A stretch of DNA of 64,000 nt from PGYR01 sp034670025. Lineage in GTDB: Bacteria > Bacteroidota > Ignavibacteria > Kapaibacteriales > UBA2268. Under the pieces are notes generated by a model, which had not been told where the DNA came from, searched no databases, and worked only from the letters and a program-made list of their open reading frames with translations. Below are positions 25,043 to 35,340 of the stretch, one piece after another. The position numbers were made by a program, and so were the translations under genes. The stretch's first letter is position 1. The number at the start of each line of letters is the position of its first letter. The stretch lies in NCBI GenBank assembly GCA_034670025.1, contig JAXMOE010000005.1:62001-126000 (forward strand), in the 5' to 3' direction.

Positions 25043-26794
25043 TTAGAATACATATATCAATCGCGCCATAGGTACTATTAAAGAATTCATTTCCCAAGGT
25101 CTCGGATTAGCTCTGAATGCAACAGCATAGCCATTTGCTTCCAATCTGATTGAGAAAGTATTCTCAACTACAGGTACTTGTACCCAACCATTGAACTGTA
25201 ACGACTCATCGAAGTATTGAATTCCACCACCAAAAGGAGTAGTGTTATTAGTAGTCATAAATTCTAATTTACCAGAAAGACCACCTACAAATTCACTATT
25301 TCTTTCATTGAATTCTGGTTCTGGATCTAAAGCTTCTACATCCATTTCATAACCCCAATTTTCCATAGAGTAACCAGTACCACCAAGACTAAATCGCATA
25401 AAGTAATCTTCGTCTATACTTATACCAAATGTATAATGAGCTTGCAAATTGAATCTCATTAAGTAATCATTTGCTCTTAAACTATTCTCAAAATCAAATC
25501 CTAAAGCATCAGTATTTAAAGTAGAAGTCCCAGGGCCTGGTTCAGCATCGCCAAACACATAACCAAAGTTCACACGGAACACATCACTTCTAGGAATAAT
25601 TGCAAATGGGAAATCCAACACACCAGCTACACCAACGCCACCATAAGTCATAGTACGTTGTTGGTTAAATACATCTTCAGAGAATGAACCCCAACCATCA
25701 GTTGGTAATATTACTCCAAACTTCACATTCTTCCATATAGCAGACAATGTCATTCTGTTACTCCAGAAAGAAGGATAGTTAATACCTTCTATACCGTATT
25801 TTAGCTCAACACCAAAGTTAGGCAAGAAATCATTACTTGCTCTTGTTGGGTTAACTACTCTGTTACCCATTGAGTCAGTAACAAATTCACCATTACGTTT
25901 TCTTTGATATTGAATATCATACTGAGCCCAGCTAATCAAATCAGGGCTGGCAGTTAATATATTACCTTTACCTGTGTATTTTTCTGGTTGACCAGCAGAT
26001 ATTCTCTTGTACATCTGAATGTCTCTCGAACCAATTCTGTTGTCATTAACAAGTGGTTGCGAAACACCATATACTTTATCTAAGTAAATAACATCAGTAC
26101 CGATTGCTCTTGCCGCCATAGTCTCATTCTCGAAGTTACCTTGAACAAGATAAGCGTAAGTCAAATCATACATATTGTCATAACCATACTTAGCAGGGTC
26201 AATCTTAGTGTCTTTCAATCTGTCATAAGAGTAAACATTGTCAGTTGAAACGAATTCCAAATCTTCCTTTACTTCTCTTTGAGCTTGATCAAAATCCAAC
26301 TCCATATATATCATACCAATTATTCTATCAGGCAACTGTCCTCTTTCTGGACGTGAAGTCACCAAATATGCCTTAGGAGTAGTAGCTTCGCCACCACCAA
26401 CTAATTGGTCATATAAATTTTTGTACACACAGTCCAACACAGTAGCTTCTGGCGGAGTATAACCTTGTACGATTATATTTCTTGCAATCTCTGTTTGAGA
26501 ACTTCCACTAAGAATACCTGCTTCTACTAAGTCCTTAATAGCAGGATCTACTTCTTCCAAACATTTTGCATCAGCCGTACCAGCACTTGTTGCTTTTTTT
26601 CTTTTTGACTCTACAATCTCTTTCAACTCATCTGGAGTTGTGATTTTGTATAAATTCACAGCACCAAATCTGTAGTTTTTGAATTTGGATAATATGGATG
26701 TTACATCATCTATTCTTTGAGCTTGCACACTTGAAAATGCAAATCCAAATAAGATTAGGAACACCGCATATACTTTAATTGTACTTTTGTTCAT
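25043..26794 (-). CDS. Outer-membrane beta-barrel protein, second gene of the operon
   Basis: 583 residues from the ATG at 26794. This start follows TTCAAAGGTAAAA, the same leader that precedes the first gene of the operon, and gives a clean signal peptide (VYAVFLILFGFAFSSVQAQ). Residues about 25-190 are a mostly helical domain (DDVTSILSKFKNYRFGAVNLYKI... LVEAGILSGSSQTEIARNIIVQGYTPPEAT) of no family I recognise. From about 300 to the end the sequence has barrel-like strands with many aromatic residues and a C-terminal strand ending in Phe (MARLIYVF), the classical BAM recognition end. The two barrel genes share this layout but little obvious sequence. Confidence 0.7.
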   Translation of the reverse strand: MNKSTIKVYAVFLILFGFAFSSVQAQRIDDVTSILSKFKNYRFGAVNLYKITTPDELKEIVESKRKKATSAGTADAKCLEEVDPAIKDLVEAGILSGSSQTEIARNIIVQGYTPPEATVLDCVYKNLYDQLVGGGEATTPKAYLVTSRPERGQLPDRIIGMIYMELDFDQAQREVKEDLEFVSTDNVYSYDRLKDTKIDPAKYGYDNMYDLTYAYLVQGNFENETMAARAIGTDVIYLDKVYGVSQPLVNDNRIGSRDIQMYKRISAGQPEKYTGKGNILTASPDLISWAQYDIQYQRKRNGEFVTDSMGNRVVNPTRASNDFLPNFGVELKYGIEGINYPSFWSNRMTLSAIWKNVKFGVILPTDGWGSFSEDVFNQQRTMTYGGVGVAGVLDFPFAIIPRSDVFRVNFGYVFGDAEPGPGTSTLNTDALGFDFENSLRANDYLMRFNLQAHYTFGISIDEDYFMRFSLGGTGYSMENWGYEMDVEALDPEPEFNERNSEFVGGLSGKLEFMTTNNTTPFGGGIQYFDESLQFNGWVQVPVVENTFSIRLEANGYAVAFRANPRPWEMNSLIVPMARLIYVF

Positions 26795-26813
26795 TAATTT
26801 TACCTTTGAAATA

Positions 26814-29111
26814 TTATTCATAATCGTAATAATCATCTTGTGCTGCAGCTGTTTGCTTCACAGCTACTGAAATCTTAATTGGCTTAGGAGCAGATTGTAC
26901 ACCGTTAATAGGGTTAGTAGCAACTGCTTGCCCCATAATTTCAACTGTACCTCTAATGTTACCATCATCATCTGGCTCACCTCTTAGAGTTAAGTCTATC
27001 TGAGCTTTACCATCTTTAATTGTAATATTTGGTTTCCCAACTGCTTGGTATCCCGGTACTCTCACTTGTGGAGGACTCAAAGATATATCAACTTCGGCCT
27101 TAGCATCACCTTCTTGTTGACCAATGTCAGGAGAAGTAATATTGATACCTGACACCCTAATTCTAACCATTTCTCCATCAACAGATACACTGTTTTGCTG
27201 ATTTATAGTAGCCACACCTGGCTCAGCTTGAAGAATTGTAAACTCTTCCTTAGGGAATATATCTACTTCTTGCTTAGTTATTGGATCAGTCCATACTATT
27301 CTCAGTGAAGCTTTCTTCATATCAGCCGAGAAATATAGATTATCAGATCTTTCAGCAGAAAGGCCTCTCATCAATCCTCTTTCTTGTGCATCAGCATCAG
27401 TTTCAAAATAATAACCAAATTGCTCTGGTTGTATTTTGTTGCCAGATGGTGGCTCAAAGTTGAAGAATAATTGTTGACCATAGATAGCCAAGAATCCTAA
27501 CTTAGTTTTTAAGCTTCTTACTTTCTCTTCTACTATAGCAGGGAAGACAACCATTTTTGGTTCTTTCGTTGCTTCTTTACCTTGCAATTGGTGAGTAACC
27601 TTAATTATATAATTACGAGGTCCACCATTCGCATTTGCAGCCAAAGGTTCGCTCACAGTACCAATATAATCAGCACTACCACCATTAGTAGGAGTTGTAC
27701 CTTCTGCTATTTTGAAATTAACAGTAGCTACTGGTTGGCTCGAAGGCCCAGCCGCAGCATCGTGTATAGTACCTCTTACTATGTTTGCATCTCCTTGGTA
27801 AGGAGAAATAGACATTCTAAAGTTTGCTCTATTTTGATCAAATCTGTAAAAATTTTGAGCAATCTGAACAACTGGATCGGCTAACTTCGGCTTAGGAGTC
27901 ATAACACGGATGTTAAACTCAATATCACCTTTGTTTTGATCAAAGTTTTGTGATTGACCTGGAGTCAATAACTTCACTATATACCCATACAATCTGATAT
28001 TACCAATCAAATCGCCAGCGTCTTTATCTGTAGAAGCTAATTGCTTAGCATCGTCAATTTTTTGATCAAATTCACGAAACCCACCAGCAGAAGTCAACAC
28101 GTCTTCATCAGGAACTTGATATTTTTCTAACTTTCTACCTAATTCTTTTTTCACTTTAATTAGGTCAGCAATCTTGAGCTGAACCGTACCAATATTAACA
28201 GTAGCTTCTTTGTCAAGATTTTCTACTTTTTGGTCAGAACGCACACCTAAGATTCTGTTTGTTCTTGAAACAAATCTCAACTTATACCAACCCGCCTTGC
28301 TTGGTGGTTGGAAATTGATAACAAATGCTCTTTTACTAAGAGTACCTCTGTTTCCAAATATGCCAGAAGCCAACTTAGTTTCTTCTTCAGAGTAGAAGAA
28401 GACACTGTCTTCAGGAGTATTGTTTGGAGCAAAGTTTGGACCTCTTATTAATCGTTTCTCTGGATCGTACACAGGGTGCATAAGATCCTTATCAATTTCA
28501 TCAATATTCAATGCTTCAAAAGTAGCATCATCATCCATCTCTATTTTCTGTACACCAATAAACTCCCATATCTCATTCGATTCGGGGTCGGTTACAGTTT
28601 TACCAAGTTCATACTCGGTAAAGTTATAATTTTCTTCTTTGAAATAGTCATTACTTGGGAAAGGAGGGACAGCACCAGTCTCTTGGCTACTATTATAAAA
28701 GACTTGGTATTCCAAATCTTCCACATTAGCCAAACGGACTAATTTCTCTAATCTTTCTAAGTATTCTTTTTGTGGTTCGCCTTCCAATCTGTTTGCAGTA
28801 GCACTAACGTCAGTTACACCGACCTCTACTATGTACTTTCTGAATGGCTTAATATCAGTACCAAGGATTTCTTTAATATTCACACCTGGAGGTGGAATAG
28901 TAATCTCATCTTGTGGTCTTGTATTTATACCTTCAGTACCAGAACCAGACTGAAGTTGCGACAGGATAGATTGGACAATCTTCATTGCCTCTTTTTGTTT
29001 TTTGTGCAGGTGTTCTTCCGCTTCATCTCTCTCTACGATAATAATTAGGAGTTCTAATACTACCGCCAAATAAAGTACGAAATAGACCTTTCCAGCACCG
29101 CCTTTAGACAT
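26814..29111 (-). CDS. GldM/PorM-like inner-membrane-anchored periplasmic protein
   Basis: A 765-residue protein. Residues about 8-27 form one transmembrane helix (KVYFVLYLAVVLELLIIIVE). A charged helical stretch (28-55, RDEAEEHLHKKQKEAMKIVQSIL) and then about 700 periplasmic residues follow, with successive Ig/beta-sandwich-like modules in the C-terminal half (GYYFETDAD, ISLSPPQVRVPG, GTVEIMGQ), ending in an acidic DDYYDYE tail. One N-terminal TM followed by helical and beta domains is the architecture of GldM/PorM, the T9SS motor shaft coupled to GldL. However, no gldL, gldK or gldN gene is adjacent and sequence identity to GldM is not evident by eye. It is first in the operon, read divergently from trkA. 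Confidence 0.6.
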   Translation of the reverse strand: MSKGGAGKVYFVLYLAVVLELLIIIVERDEAEEHLHKKQKEAMKIVQSILSQLQSGSGTEGINTRPQDEITIPPPGVNIKEILGTDIKPFRKYIVEVGVTDVSATANRLEGEPQKEYLERLEKLVRLANVEDLEYQVFYNSSQETGAVPPFPSNDYFKEENYNFTEYELGKTVTDPESNEIWEFIGVQKIEMDDDATFEALNIDEIDKDLMHPVYDPEKRLIRGPNFAPNNTPEDSVFFYSEEETKLASGIFGNRGTLSKRAFVINFQPPSKAGWYKLRFVSRTNRILGVRSDQKVENLDKEATVNIGTVQLKIADLIKVKKELGRKLEKYQVPDEDVLTSAGGFREFDQKIDDAKQLASTDKDAGDLIGNIRLYGYIVKLLTPGQSQNFDQNKGDIEFNIRVMTPKPKLADPVVQIAQNFYRFDQNRANFRMSISPYQGDANIVRGTIHDAAAGPSSQPVATVNFKIAEGTTPTNGGSADYIGTVSEPLAANANGGPRNYIIKVTHQLQGKEATKEPKMVVFPAIVEEKVRSLKTKLGFLAIYGQQLFFNFEPPSGNKIQPEQFGYYFETDADAQERGLMRGLSAERSDNLYFSADMKKASLRIVWTDPITKQEVDIFPKEEFTILQAEPGVATINQQNSVSVDGEMVRIRVSGINITSPDIGQQEGDAKAEVDISLSPPQVRVPGYQAVGKPNITIKDGKAQIDLTLRGEPDDDGNIRGTVEIMGQAVATNPINGVQSAPKPIKISVAVKQTAAAQDDYYDYE

Positions 29112-29343
29112 CTTTTACCTTTGAATTATTTAACTTTCTTTATCAAAATACACGAATATAATACACACATTAATTACACATTTTTGAATATGTAATATTG
29201 AAGTATCTCTATTTTACGAATAATAATTTAAATTTTCAAATAGTAAAAAAAATGACTTATACGCACTCTTTATTTTTATTATATAATATATATTCTAAAT
29301 TTACTTTAGAGGAAAGGTTTAATATAGAAAAAAAAAAATTAAA
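29112..29343. promoter_or_regulatory. Divergent control region between the GldM-like operon and trkA
   Basis: 232 bases, very AT-rich, no ORF. It contains the minus-strand leader TTCAAAGGTAAAAG just before the GldM-like ATG and, on the plus side, TTTAGAGGAAAGG about 30 bases before trkA followed by an A10 run. No clear consensus promoter was found. Confidence 0.4.
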
Positions 29344-30684
29344 ATGGAAATAATAATTATTGGTGCTGGTGATATTGGTTATCAATCTGCACGTAGATTC
29401 TCGAAAGAAAAACACAATATTGCCCTAATCGAAAGCAATGAAGAAATAGCAGAGTATGCTTCCGAAACCCTCGACGCAATGGTCATAACGGGTAATGGGT
29501 GCAGTGCCAAAAAGCTGTTGGAAGCAGGGGTAGATAGTGCCGATGTGGTAGCTGCTTTGACTGACAATGACGAGGTAAATATTCTTGCCTGCAAAATTGC
29601 AAAAAAGTATGGAGTGGAGACAACAATTGCCAGAGTGAGAAATCCTGAGTACTTATCAGAGACTCATGTTATCACAAAAAAAGAATTAGGTGTTGATCAT
29701 TTTTTACAGCCAGAAAAAGAAACTGCTGACACAATAGTAAGATTAATCAAGCAATCGAATGCCACAGATTTAATCGAATTTGAAGGCGGCAAATTGAAAT
29801 TCTTTGGAATTCGGTTAGACAATAGCTCACAATTGCTTCACAAAAAGCTTATGGATTTGGGTGTAGAATTAAATAATCCACCTCTGACGGTCACTGCTAT
29901 CAAGAGAGGGCAAAGTACAATCGTCCCCAAGGGGAATGACATACTGCTCCCAGGTGACCAGATATATATGGTGTGTGCACCTGACTATCTGGACAAGGCG
30001 ATGGAATATCTCGGGAAAAAGAAAAAAAACATAGAAGACATATTAATTATCGGTGGTGGACTTACTGCTACTTTCATGGCTATGCAGCTCGATGGCGAAA
30101 TAAATATGAAGATAATAGAGAAAGATGAAAAGAAAGCCACAGAAATAGCAAGTAAGTTAAACAAATCACTCGTTATTAACGGTGATGGTTCCAACTTAGA
30201 TCTCCTTCTTTCTGAAAACTTAGAAGCTATGGATCAGTTCATTGCAATAACTGGCGATGATGAAACCAACATCATCACTAGTATAGTAGCTCAGCACATG
30301 GAAGTTAGCCGTACAGTTACTCTAATTAAAAAAAGAGAGTATCTGCCGTTGACACCAGCACTACACATGGATGCAGTTGTAAGTAAACAACAAATTACGG
30401 TTAATGCAATCACTAGATTAATCAAAGGCAAAGACATAGCAAAATTTGCAGAACTTCCAGGATTAGATGCTGAGATAGTAGAGTTTATAGTAAAGGAAAC
30501 CTCAAAGATAACCAAAAAACCAATTATGAAACTCCGAATACCCGAAGGTTCAATTATTGGAGCTATACTTAGGAATGACGAGTTAATGATTCCTAAAGGT
30601 AGCACTCAAATACAAGCAGGCGACAGAGTGGTAGTCTTTTCACTACCAGAAGCTTTCCCAAGCGTTGAATCAATGTTTATATAA
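29344..30684 (+). CDS. trkA: Trk potassium uptake regulator
   Basis: A 446-residue peripheral NAD(H)-binding subunit that gates the TrkH channel from the cytoplasm. There are two tandem RCK units: the first Rossmann motif is IIIGAGDIGYQSA (residues 3-15) and the second begins at about 231 (DILIIGGGLTATFMA). Each is followed by an RCK-C/TrkA-C subdomain (for example GIRLDNSSQLLHKKL and KLRIPEGSIIGAI). Full length is normal. trkH follows after 19 bases. Confidence 0.95.
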   Translation: MEIIIIGAGDIGYQSARRFSKEKHNIALIESNEEIAEYASETLDAMVITGNGCSAKKLLEAGVDSADVVAALTDNDEVNILACKIAKKYGVETTIARVRNPEYLSETHVITKKELGVDHFLQPEKETADTIVRLIKQSNATDLIEFEGGKLKFFGIRLDNSSQLLHKKLMDLGVELNNPPLTVTAIKRGQSTIVPKGNDILLPGDQIYMVCAPDYLDKAMEYLGKKKKNIEDILIIGGGLTATFMAMQLDGEINMKIIEKDEKKATEIASKLNKSLVINGDGSNLDLLLSENLEAMDQFIAITGDDETNIITSIVAQHMEVSRTVTLIKKREYLPLTPALHMDAVVSKQQITVNAITRLIKGKDIAKFAELPGLDAEIVEFIVKETSKITKKPIMKLRIPEGSIIGAILRNDELMIPKGSTQIQAGDRVVVFSLPEAFPSVESMFI

Positions 30685-30703
30685 TCAACACCAGACTTAG
30701 AAT

Positions 30704-32143
30704 ATGAATTATAAAATAGTACTAAGAGTATTAGCTTTCCTTTCCATATTTTTGGGATTCGGTATGCTAATGCCTCTCCCCTTTTCTTATTATTACGGTT
30801 CGGGCGATGCTCAACCACTAATTGTATCGGCAGCTATATGCTTTGCTATAGGTACACTTGCGTTCATAACTACTGACAAAAAAAACGACCTAAAAACAAA
30901 AGACGGCTTTGCCATTGTTACTTTCGGTTGGACTATAATGGCTCTCCTCGGTAGCTTCCCCTATATTCTTTCGGGTGCTATACCAAGCTTTACCGATGCC
31001 TTCTTTGAGTCGATGTCTGGTTTCACAACTACTGGTTCTACTATTCTATCAGATATAGAGAGCTTACCCAAAGGGATATTGCTTTGGCGTAGTATAACCC
31101 ACTGGTTTGGCGGTATGGGTATTATTGTATTAACAATAGCAATCCTTCCATTCCTCGGTATTGGTGGTATGTCCCTATTCAAAGCAGAATCGCCAGGGCC
31201 AATATCTGACAGATTGAAACCAAGGATAACCCAGACTGCAAAGCTACTTTGGGGAGTATATCTGCTATTCACAACTGCCCAATTAGTCTTACTTATGCTA
31301 GGCGGAATGGATTTTTATAATTCACTTAACCATGCTTTTGCTACATTAGCTACTGGTGGATTTTCAACTTACAATTCAAGCATAGCAGGGCAGTCCGCCT
31401 ATATACAATATGTAATTATATTCTTTATGTTTATAGCAGGGACTAACTTTTCGCTACACTATCACTGGTTGCGGGGGGATTTCAAAAGTGTGGTCAAAAG
31501 CACAGAGTTTCAATTCTACTTCTTTATGGTATTGATTTCGTCAGTATTCATATTCACCGATGTATATAATATGTACGAAGGTGCAGTAGAGCCCGCAATT
31601 CGTGATGTTGTATTCCAAGTATTGGCAATAGTAACAACCACTGGGTTTGCAACTGCTGACTTTGAACAATGGTCTATGGCTTCTCAGGTACTAATATTAG
31701 CACTTATGTTTAGTGGTGGTATGGCTGGTTCAACTTCTGGTGGTATGAAGATAATTAGGGTAATGCTATTGCTAAAGTTTGCCCGCAAGCAATTCGTAAA
31801 AGTGCTGCACCCCAAAGCAATATCTCCAATCAAAGTAGGTGACACAACCATAGACGATAAGGTAATTCGTGATGTACTCGGCTATTTCGTATTGTATATA
31901 TTTATTTTAGCAATATCTATATACTTGCTTATACTCTTCGGATTAGACTTAGAGTCTGCTGTTGGTTCTGCAGTAACAGCAATCAACAATATTGGCCCAG
32001 GACTCAACTTAACTGGCCCAACAGATAATTTCGGCTTTTTGCCCGATTTTTCTAAGTGGCTGTTGTCGTTCCTTATGTTGGTCGGTAGGTTAGAAGTGCT
32101 AACAGTTATAATCCTTCTCGCTCCTTCTTATTGGAAGAAGTAG
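30704..32143 (+). CDS. trkH: Trk-type potassium transporter membrane subunit
   Basis: A 479-residue membrane channel protein with repeated M1-P-M2 units. Selectivity-filter-type loops are visible: FTTTGSTIL, LATGGFSTYN, TTTGFAT and AINNIGPGLN, each after a short pore helix. These form the K+ filter in the TrkH/KtrB superfamily. With TrkA it mediates K+ uptake across the inner membrane. A small membrane-protein gene follows after 13 bases. Confidence 0.95.
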   Translation: MNYKIVLRVLAFLSIFLGFGMLMPLPFSYYYGSGDAQPLIVSAAICFAIGTLAFITTDKKNDLKTKDGFAIVTFGWTIMALLGSFPYILSGAIPSFTDAFFESMSGFTTTGSTILSDIESLPKGILLWRSITHWFGGMGIIVLTIAILPFLGIGGMSLFKAESPGPISDRLKPRITQTAKLLWGVYLLFTTAQLVLLMLGGMDFYNSLNHAFATLATGGFSTYNSSIAGQSAYIQYVIIFFMFIAGTNFSLHYHWLRGDFKSVVKSTEFQFYFFMVLISSVFIFTDVYNMYEGAVEPAIRDVVFQVLAIVTTTGFATADFEQWSMASQVLILALMFSGGMAGSTSGGMKIIRVMLLLKFARKQFVKVLHPKAISPIKVGDTTIDDKVIRDVLGYFVLYIFILAISIYLLILFGLDLESAVGSAVTAINNIGPGLNLTGPTDNFGFLPDFSKWLLSFLMLVGRLEVLTVIILLAPSYWKK

Positions 32144-32156
32144 GCGGGGTAGTTAA

Positions 32157-32456
32157 TTGAATAAGTTTAGAAATTTAGACGATCTTTTCAAAATAGTTTG
32201 CATACTTATTGTGTTATCCAACATTTATTGGATACCAATGACAGTCAATTTAATTGTTGGCGACTTTGGCCCAATGGGTTTTGGTCTATTTTTGCTACCA
32301 TTTTCCCTATTAATTAACTTATTTTTAATTCCAGCTCTCCATGATTTATCTGCGAAGCAAAGCCGTTTTGAAATAATTAACACTATAGGTTTATTATTTA
32401 TAATAATTCTTAGTGGTATATTACTCTATTTTAGACTAAAGAATAGCATTTTTTAA
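32157..32456 (+). CDS. Small three-helix membrane protein downstream of trkH
   Basis: A 99-residue protein from a TTG start, with three hydrophobic segments (IVCILIVLSNIYWIPMTV, GFGLFLLPFSLLINLFLIPAL, IGLLFIIILSGILLYF). I do not recognise a family. The 13-base spacing to trkH suggests co-transcription and perhaps an accessory role in potassium transport, which is inference only. The start codon choice is uncertain because no ATG precedes the first helix. Confidence 0.6.
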   Translation: MNKFRNLDDLFKIVCILIVLSNIYWIPMTVNLIVGDFGPMGFGLFLLPFSLLINLFLIPALHDLSAKQSRFEIINTIGLLFIIILSGILLYFRLKNSIF

Positions 32457-32529
32457 CACTATCTCGTAACCTTTTCTCAGTTTAAGGTATATTCATATAT
32501 ATAACTATAACAATTACATTAATTGAATT

Positions 32530-35211
32530 ATGAGAATATCTTTAATACTTCTATGTTTTGTTCTTGCTTGGTCTCAATCAATTGCAAATAAACCATTTTC
32601 CAAATGGCAGTTGGATAGTGAGTACAGACTAAATTTTGAAAAAGAAGAGTGTTTATATAATCTGTCGGTTGATACTGTCACCAATAATATGTACCAATAC
32701 AGGCACACTGATATTCTTACAGATACGAATGGTGTACTCATATACAGCTTCCGTTGTTTCAAAAATAAAATTGAGATTAGAAATAGCGAAGATGCTGTTG
32801 TAGAAGAGATTCAAATAAATGAAAATCAATACTTCTCGAACAATGTTTCTACTGTTGTCCTACCTTTCTACGAAGAAAACAAGTGTCTTTTTTTAATATC
32901 GGAAAATGAATCTTCGGGTGAACCCAGTTCACTGAGTTTTATTGAATTTGACTACGGGGTATCGCCAGAAGTAGCTACTACACCGACTAAGTTTAGTACA
33001 GCAGAACTAAAGCATGGTGTTATATCAACCACTCTCAACTCAAATGGTGATGGTTACATCATTGCACTATCGAGCTTTGATTTAGAAAATATGATATTAA
33101 TTGAGCTCAAATCTGATGCAACCTACAACACATTGGCTACTCAATCCTTGGACAATGGAGAAATAGACAATCACAGCTCAGGAAAAAAGATAAAATTCTC
33201 CCCGCAAGGAGATAAAATTGTTGTCAATAACTTCAAATCAATTTTTCATTTCTTCAATTTCGACAACACAAGTGGTGCAGTTTCTAATGGCATCACTATT
33301 GATATGAAAAAAGAGACAGGTAAAAATATAAGAAGTGAGTTTGCTTTTTCACAAGACGGCACAAAGCTATATAGCCAAAGTGGGCATAGCGAATACATAA
33401 TACATCAATTTGATTTGAGCAAAATTGATAAAAACTATATACTTAACTCCCGTATTGAAATAGCAGAAATAGAACAAAAAACTTGTGTCGATTGCTTATT
33501 CTACGATTTCAAATTAGCTCCCAATAATCGTATTTACATAACTTACAGCGTAAATCAGTTAGTACACTACACCGAAAGAAAAGACAAAATTCACCTGGGA
33601 GTGATAAAATGCCCAAACAACAAAGGATTAGATACACAATTTGAGTTCAATGAGATTGAAATACCCAAATACTTTTCATCACAACTCCATTTGCAAAACA
33701 TTCCGACTAATTTTCTTTCCGAATTGCAAGATAGAGCTGAGTTTGAGAGATTTAAAAATCTAACTTTTTGTAAAGGAACAGATGTACTAATAGAAGCTAC
33801 CAATGACCCTTGTGGCGAATATAAATGGATAGCACCAGACGGCAATAGGAAATATAACAGAGTTTTAGAAATAGATAATATCTCAGAAAATGACGAAGGC
33901 TCATATTTCTTTAACTTTAATAGTTGTAATCAATTTTATAATGATACCTTTTCAATAGAAATAATTGATAATTTAGCCCCAGAAATAGTGAATGCCAACG
34001 AGAATGAAATTGACTTATGCAAGTCACCACTCGATATAATTAAGCTAACAACAACGAATACTTACGATAATTACCAATGGTATCACACGCCACAAAACTC
34101 CAGCGTCAGGACTCAGCTCGGCACTGGTGATACATTAGAGATAGACCAATTAGGCAAAATAGAAGTAGAAGTAACCAATGAAAATGGGTGTACTGGCATT
34201 GCCGAATATAATATTGTTCCACCTGAAATTGAGATGGGCGAAATAAATGAACTAGAGTTCAATGTTTGCCGTGGTGGCGATGTGATATTCGACCTTGAAT
34301 ATTTGATTAAGTCTAATGTCCCTGTTAGAATTGATAGTATTAAATTTGCAAAAAACAACTCTCTATACGTCGCTAATAACAGTTGGCTCCAAGTTGATTA
34401 TCCCGATGGCGTTTTTGACAAAAGAATATCAGTAGGGTATAGTTCATTCAGCTTAGGTATAGAAAGGGACACCTTGGAGATTCATTTCTATTCTGGTTGC
34501 TACAAGACAGTAAGAATTCCTATTAAAGTAATAGCTAATACAAATCAATATACACTTGAAGTGCCGCACCTGAGAACTTATGTTGGTGCTAGGAATTTCG
34601 AAATTCCTATATATTTGTCAATGGCTTGTGTTCAAGAATACACGGATCTCGACTTAAAAGCTACAGTATCACTATCAAATAGAAAATATTTCATTGAATC
34701 AACAGATGGAATCAATGTATTAAATCAATGGGACGACAATCAGAACACAAACATACGGTTTGCTTACAGCAATGAAGTGAGAACAAGTGGTAAAGTTAAA
34801 ATTGGCTCACTTTATGGCGTAGTGTTACTAACTGATATAGATTCTGTAGCCATTAGTTTATCAGACACAAATTCTAATTATTTACTTGTTCTTTCCGACG
34901 GATCGTTGATGACCGACAGCATCTGCGTTCAAGGATTTAGACAAGTTGAGTTCCTAACGAAAGATGAAATAGATACTTACGTAGAAGGAAATACGCTAAT
35001 GTTTGAAAGCTCTGGAGAGTACGAAGGTAGTTTTGCAATTAGCGTCATTGACTATACAGGTAAGGAGCTATATAAAGATAGCTTTGACAAGCACTCAGGT
35101 AAAATGATTAAGAGTATCAGTTTGTCGAATATTAGTAGTGGTCTATATTTTATCAAAATAGAAACCCACTTTGGTCTGGTGGTCAAAAAACTATTTTTAA
35201 CACCTAAGTAA
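32530..35211 (+). CDS. Large T9SS cargo protein with WD40-like and PKD-like regions
   Basis: An 893-residue secreted protein with signal peptide MRISLILLCFVLAWSQSIA. Residues about 60-410 contain irregular propeller-like repeats (GDGYIIALSSFDLENM, FSPQGDKIVVNNF, FSQDGTKLYSQSG, LAPNNRIYITYS). Residues about 420-560 have Cys-containing Ig/PKD-like repeats typical of adhesins (CGEYKWIAPDGN, YQWYHTPQN). The last ~75 residues are a type A T9SS sorting domain (FAISVIDYTGKELYKDS... ISSGLYFIKIETHFGLVVKKLFL). It is expected to be exported and surface-attached. No enzymatic motif is visible. It stands alone between trk and the MBL-fold gene. Confidence 0.8.
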   Translation: MRISLILLCFVLAWSQSIANKPFSKWQLDSEYRLNFEKEECLYNLSVDTVTNNMYQYRHTDILTDTNGVLIYSFRCFKNKIEIRNSEDAVVEEIQINENQYFSNNVSTVVLPFYEENKCLFLISENESSGEPSSLSFIEFDYGVSPEVATTPTKFSTAELKHGVISTTLNSNGDGYIIALSSFDLENMILIELKSDATYNTLATQSLDNGEIDNHSSGKKIKFSPQGDKIVVNNFKSIFHFFNFDNTSGAVSNGITIDMKKETGKNIRSEFAFSQDGTKLYSQSGHSEYIIHQFDLSKIDKNYILNSRIEIAEIEQKTCVDCLFYDFKLAPNNRIYITYSVNQLVHYTERKDKIHLGVIKCPNNKGLDTQFEFNEIEIPKYFSSQLHLQNIPTNFLSELQDRAEFERFKNLTFCKGTDVLIEATNDPCGEYKWIAPDGNRKYNRVLEIDNISENDEGSYFFNFNSCNQFYNDTFSIEIIDNLAPEIVNANENEIDLCKSPLDIIKLTTTNTYDNYQWYHTPQNSSVRTQLGTGDTLEIDQLGKIEVEVTNENGCTGIAEYNIVPPEIEMGEINELEFNVCRGGDVIFDLEYLIKSNVPVRIDSIKFAKNNSLYVANNSWLQVDYPDGVFDKRISVGYSSFSLGIERDTLEIHFYSGCYKTVRIPIKVIANTNQYTLEVPHLRTYVGARNFEIPIYLSMACVQEYTDLDLKATVSLSNRKYFIESTDGINVLNQWDDNQNTNIRFAYSNEVRTSGKVKIGSLYGVVLLTDIDSVAISLSDTNSNYLLVLSDGSLMTDSICVQGFRQVEFLTKDEIDTYVEGNTLMFESSGEYEGSFAISVIDYTGKELYKDSFDKHSGKMIKSISLSNISSGLYFIKIETHFGLVVKKLFLTPK

Positions 35212-35340
35212 ATTAAATACGAATCTCCTATAACCAGGAGTTACAAACAAGGCGAATTTGATATTCAAAAAAAAATGAAACATAGTTGAGCGCAAATTGT
35301 ATTTATAAAACAAAACTTAATTTATCTAACTAAGAGCTAA

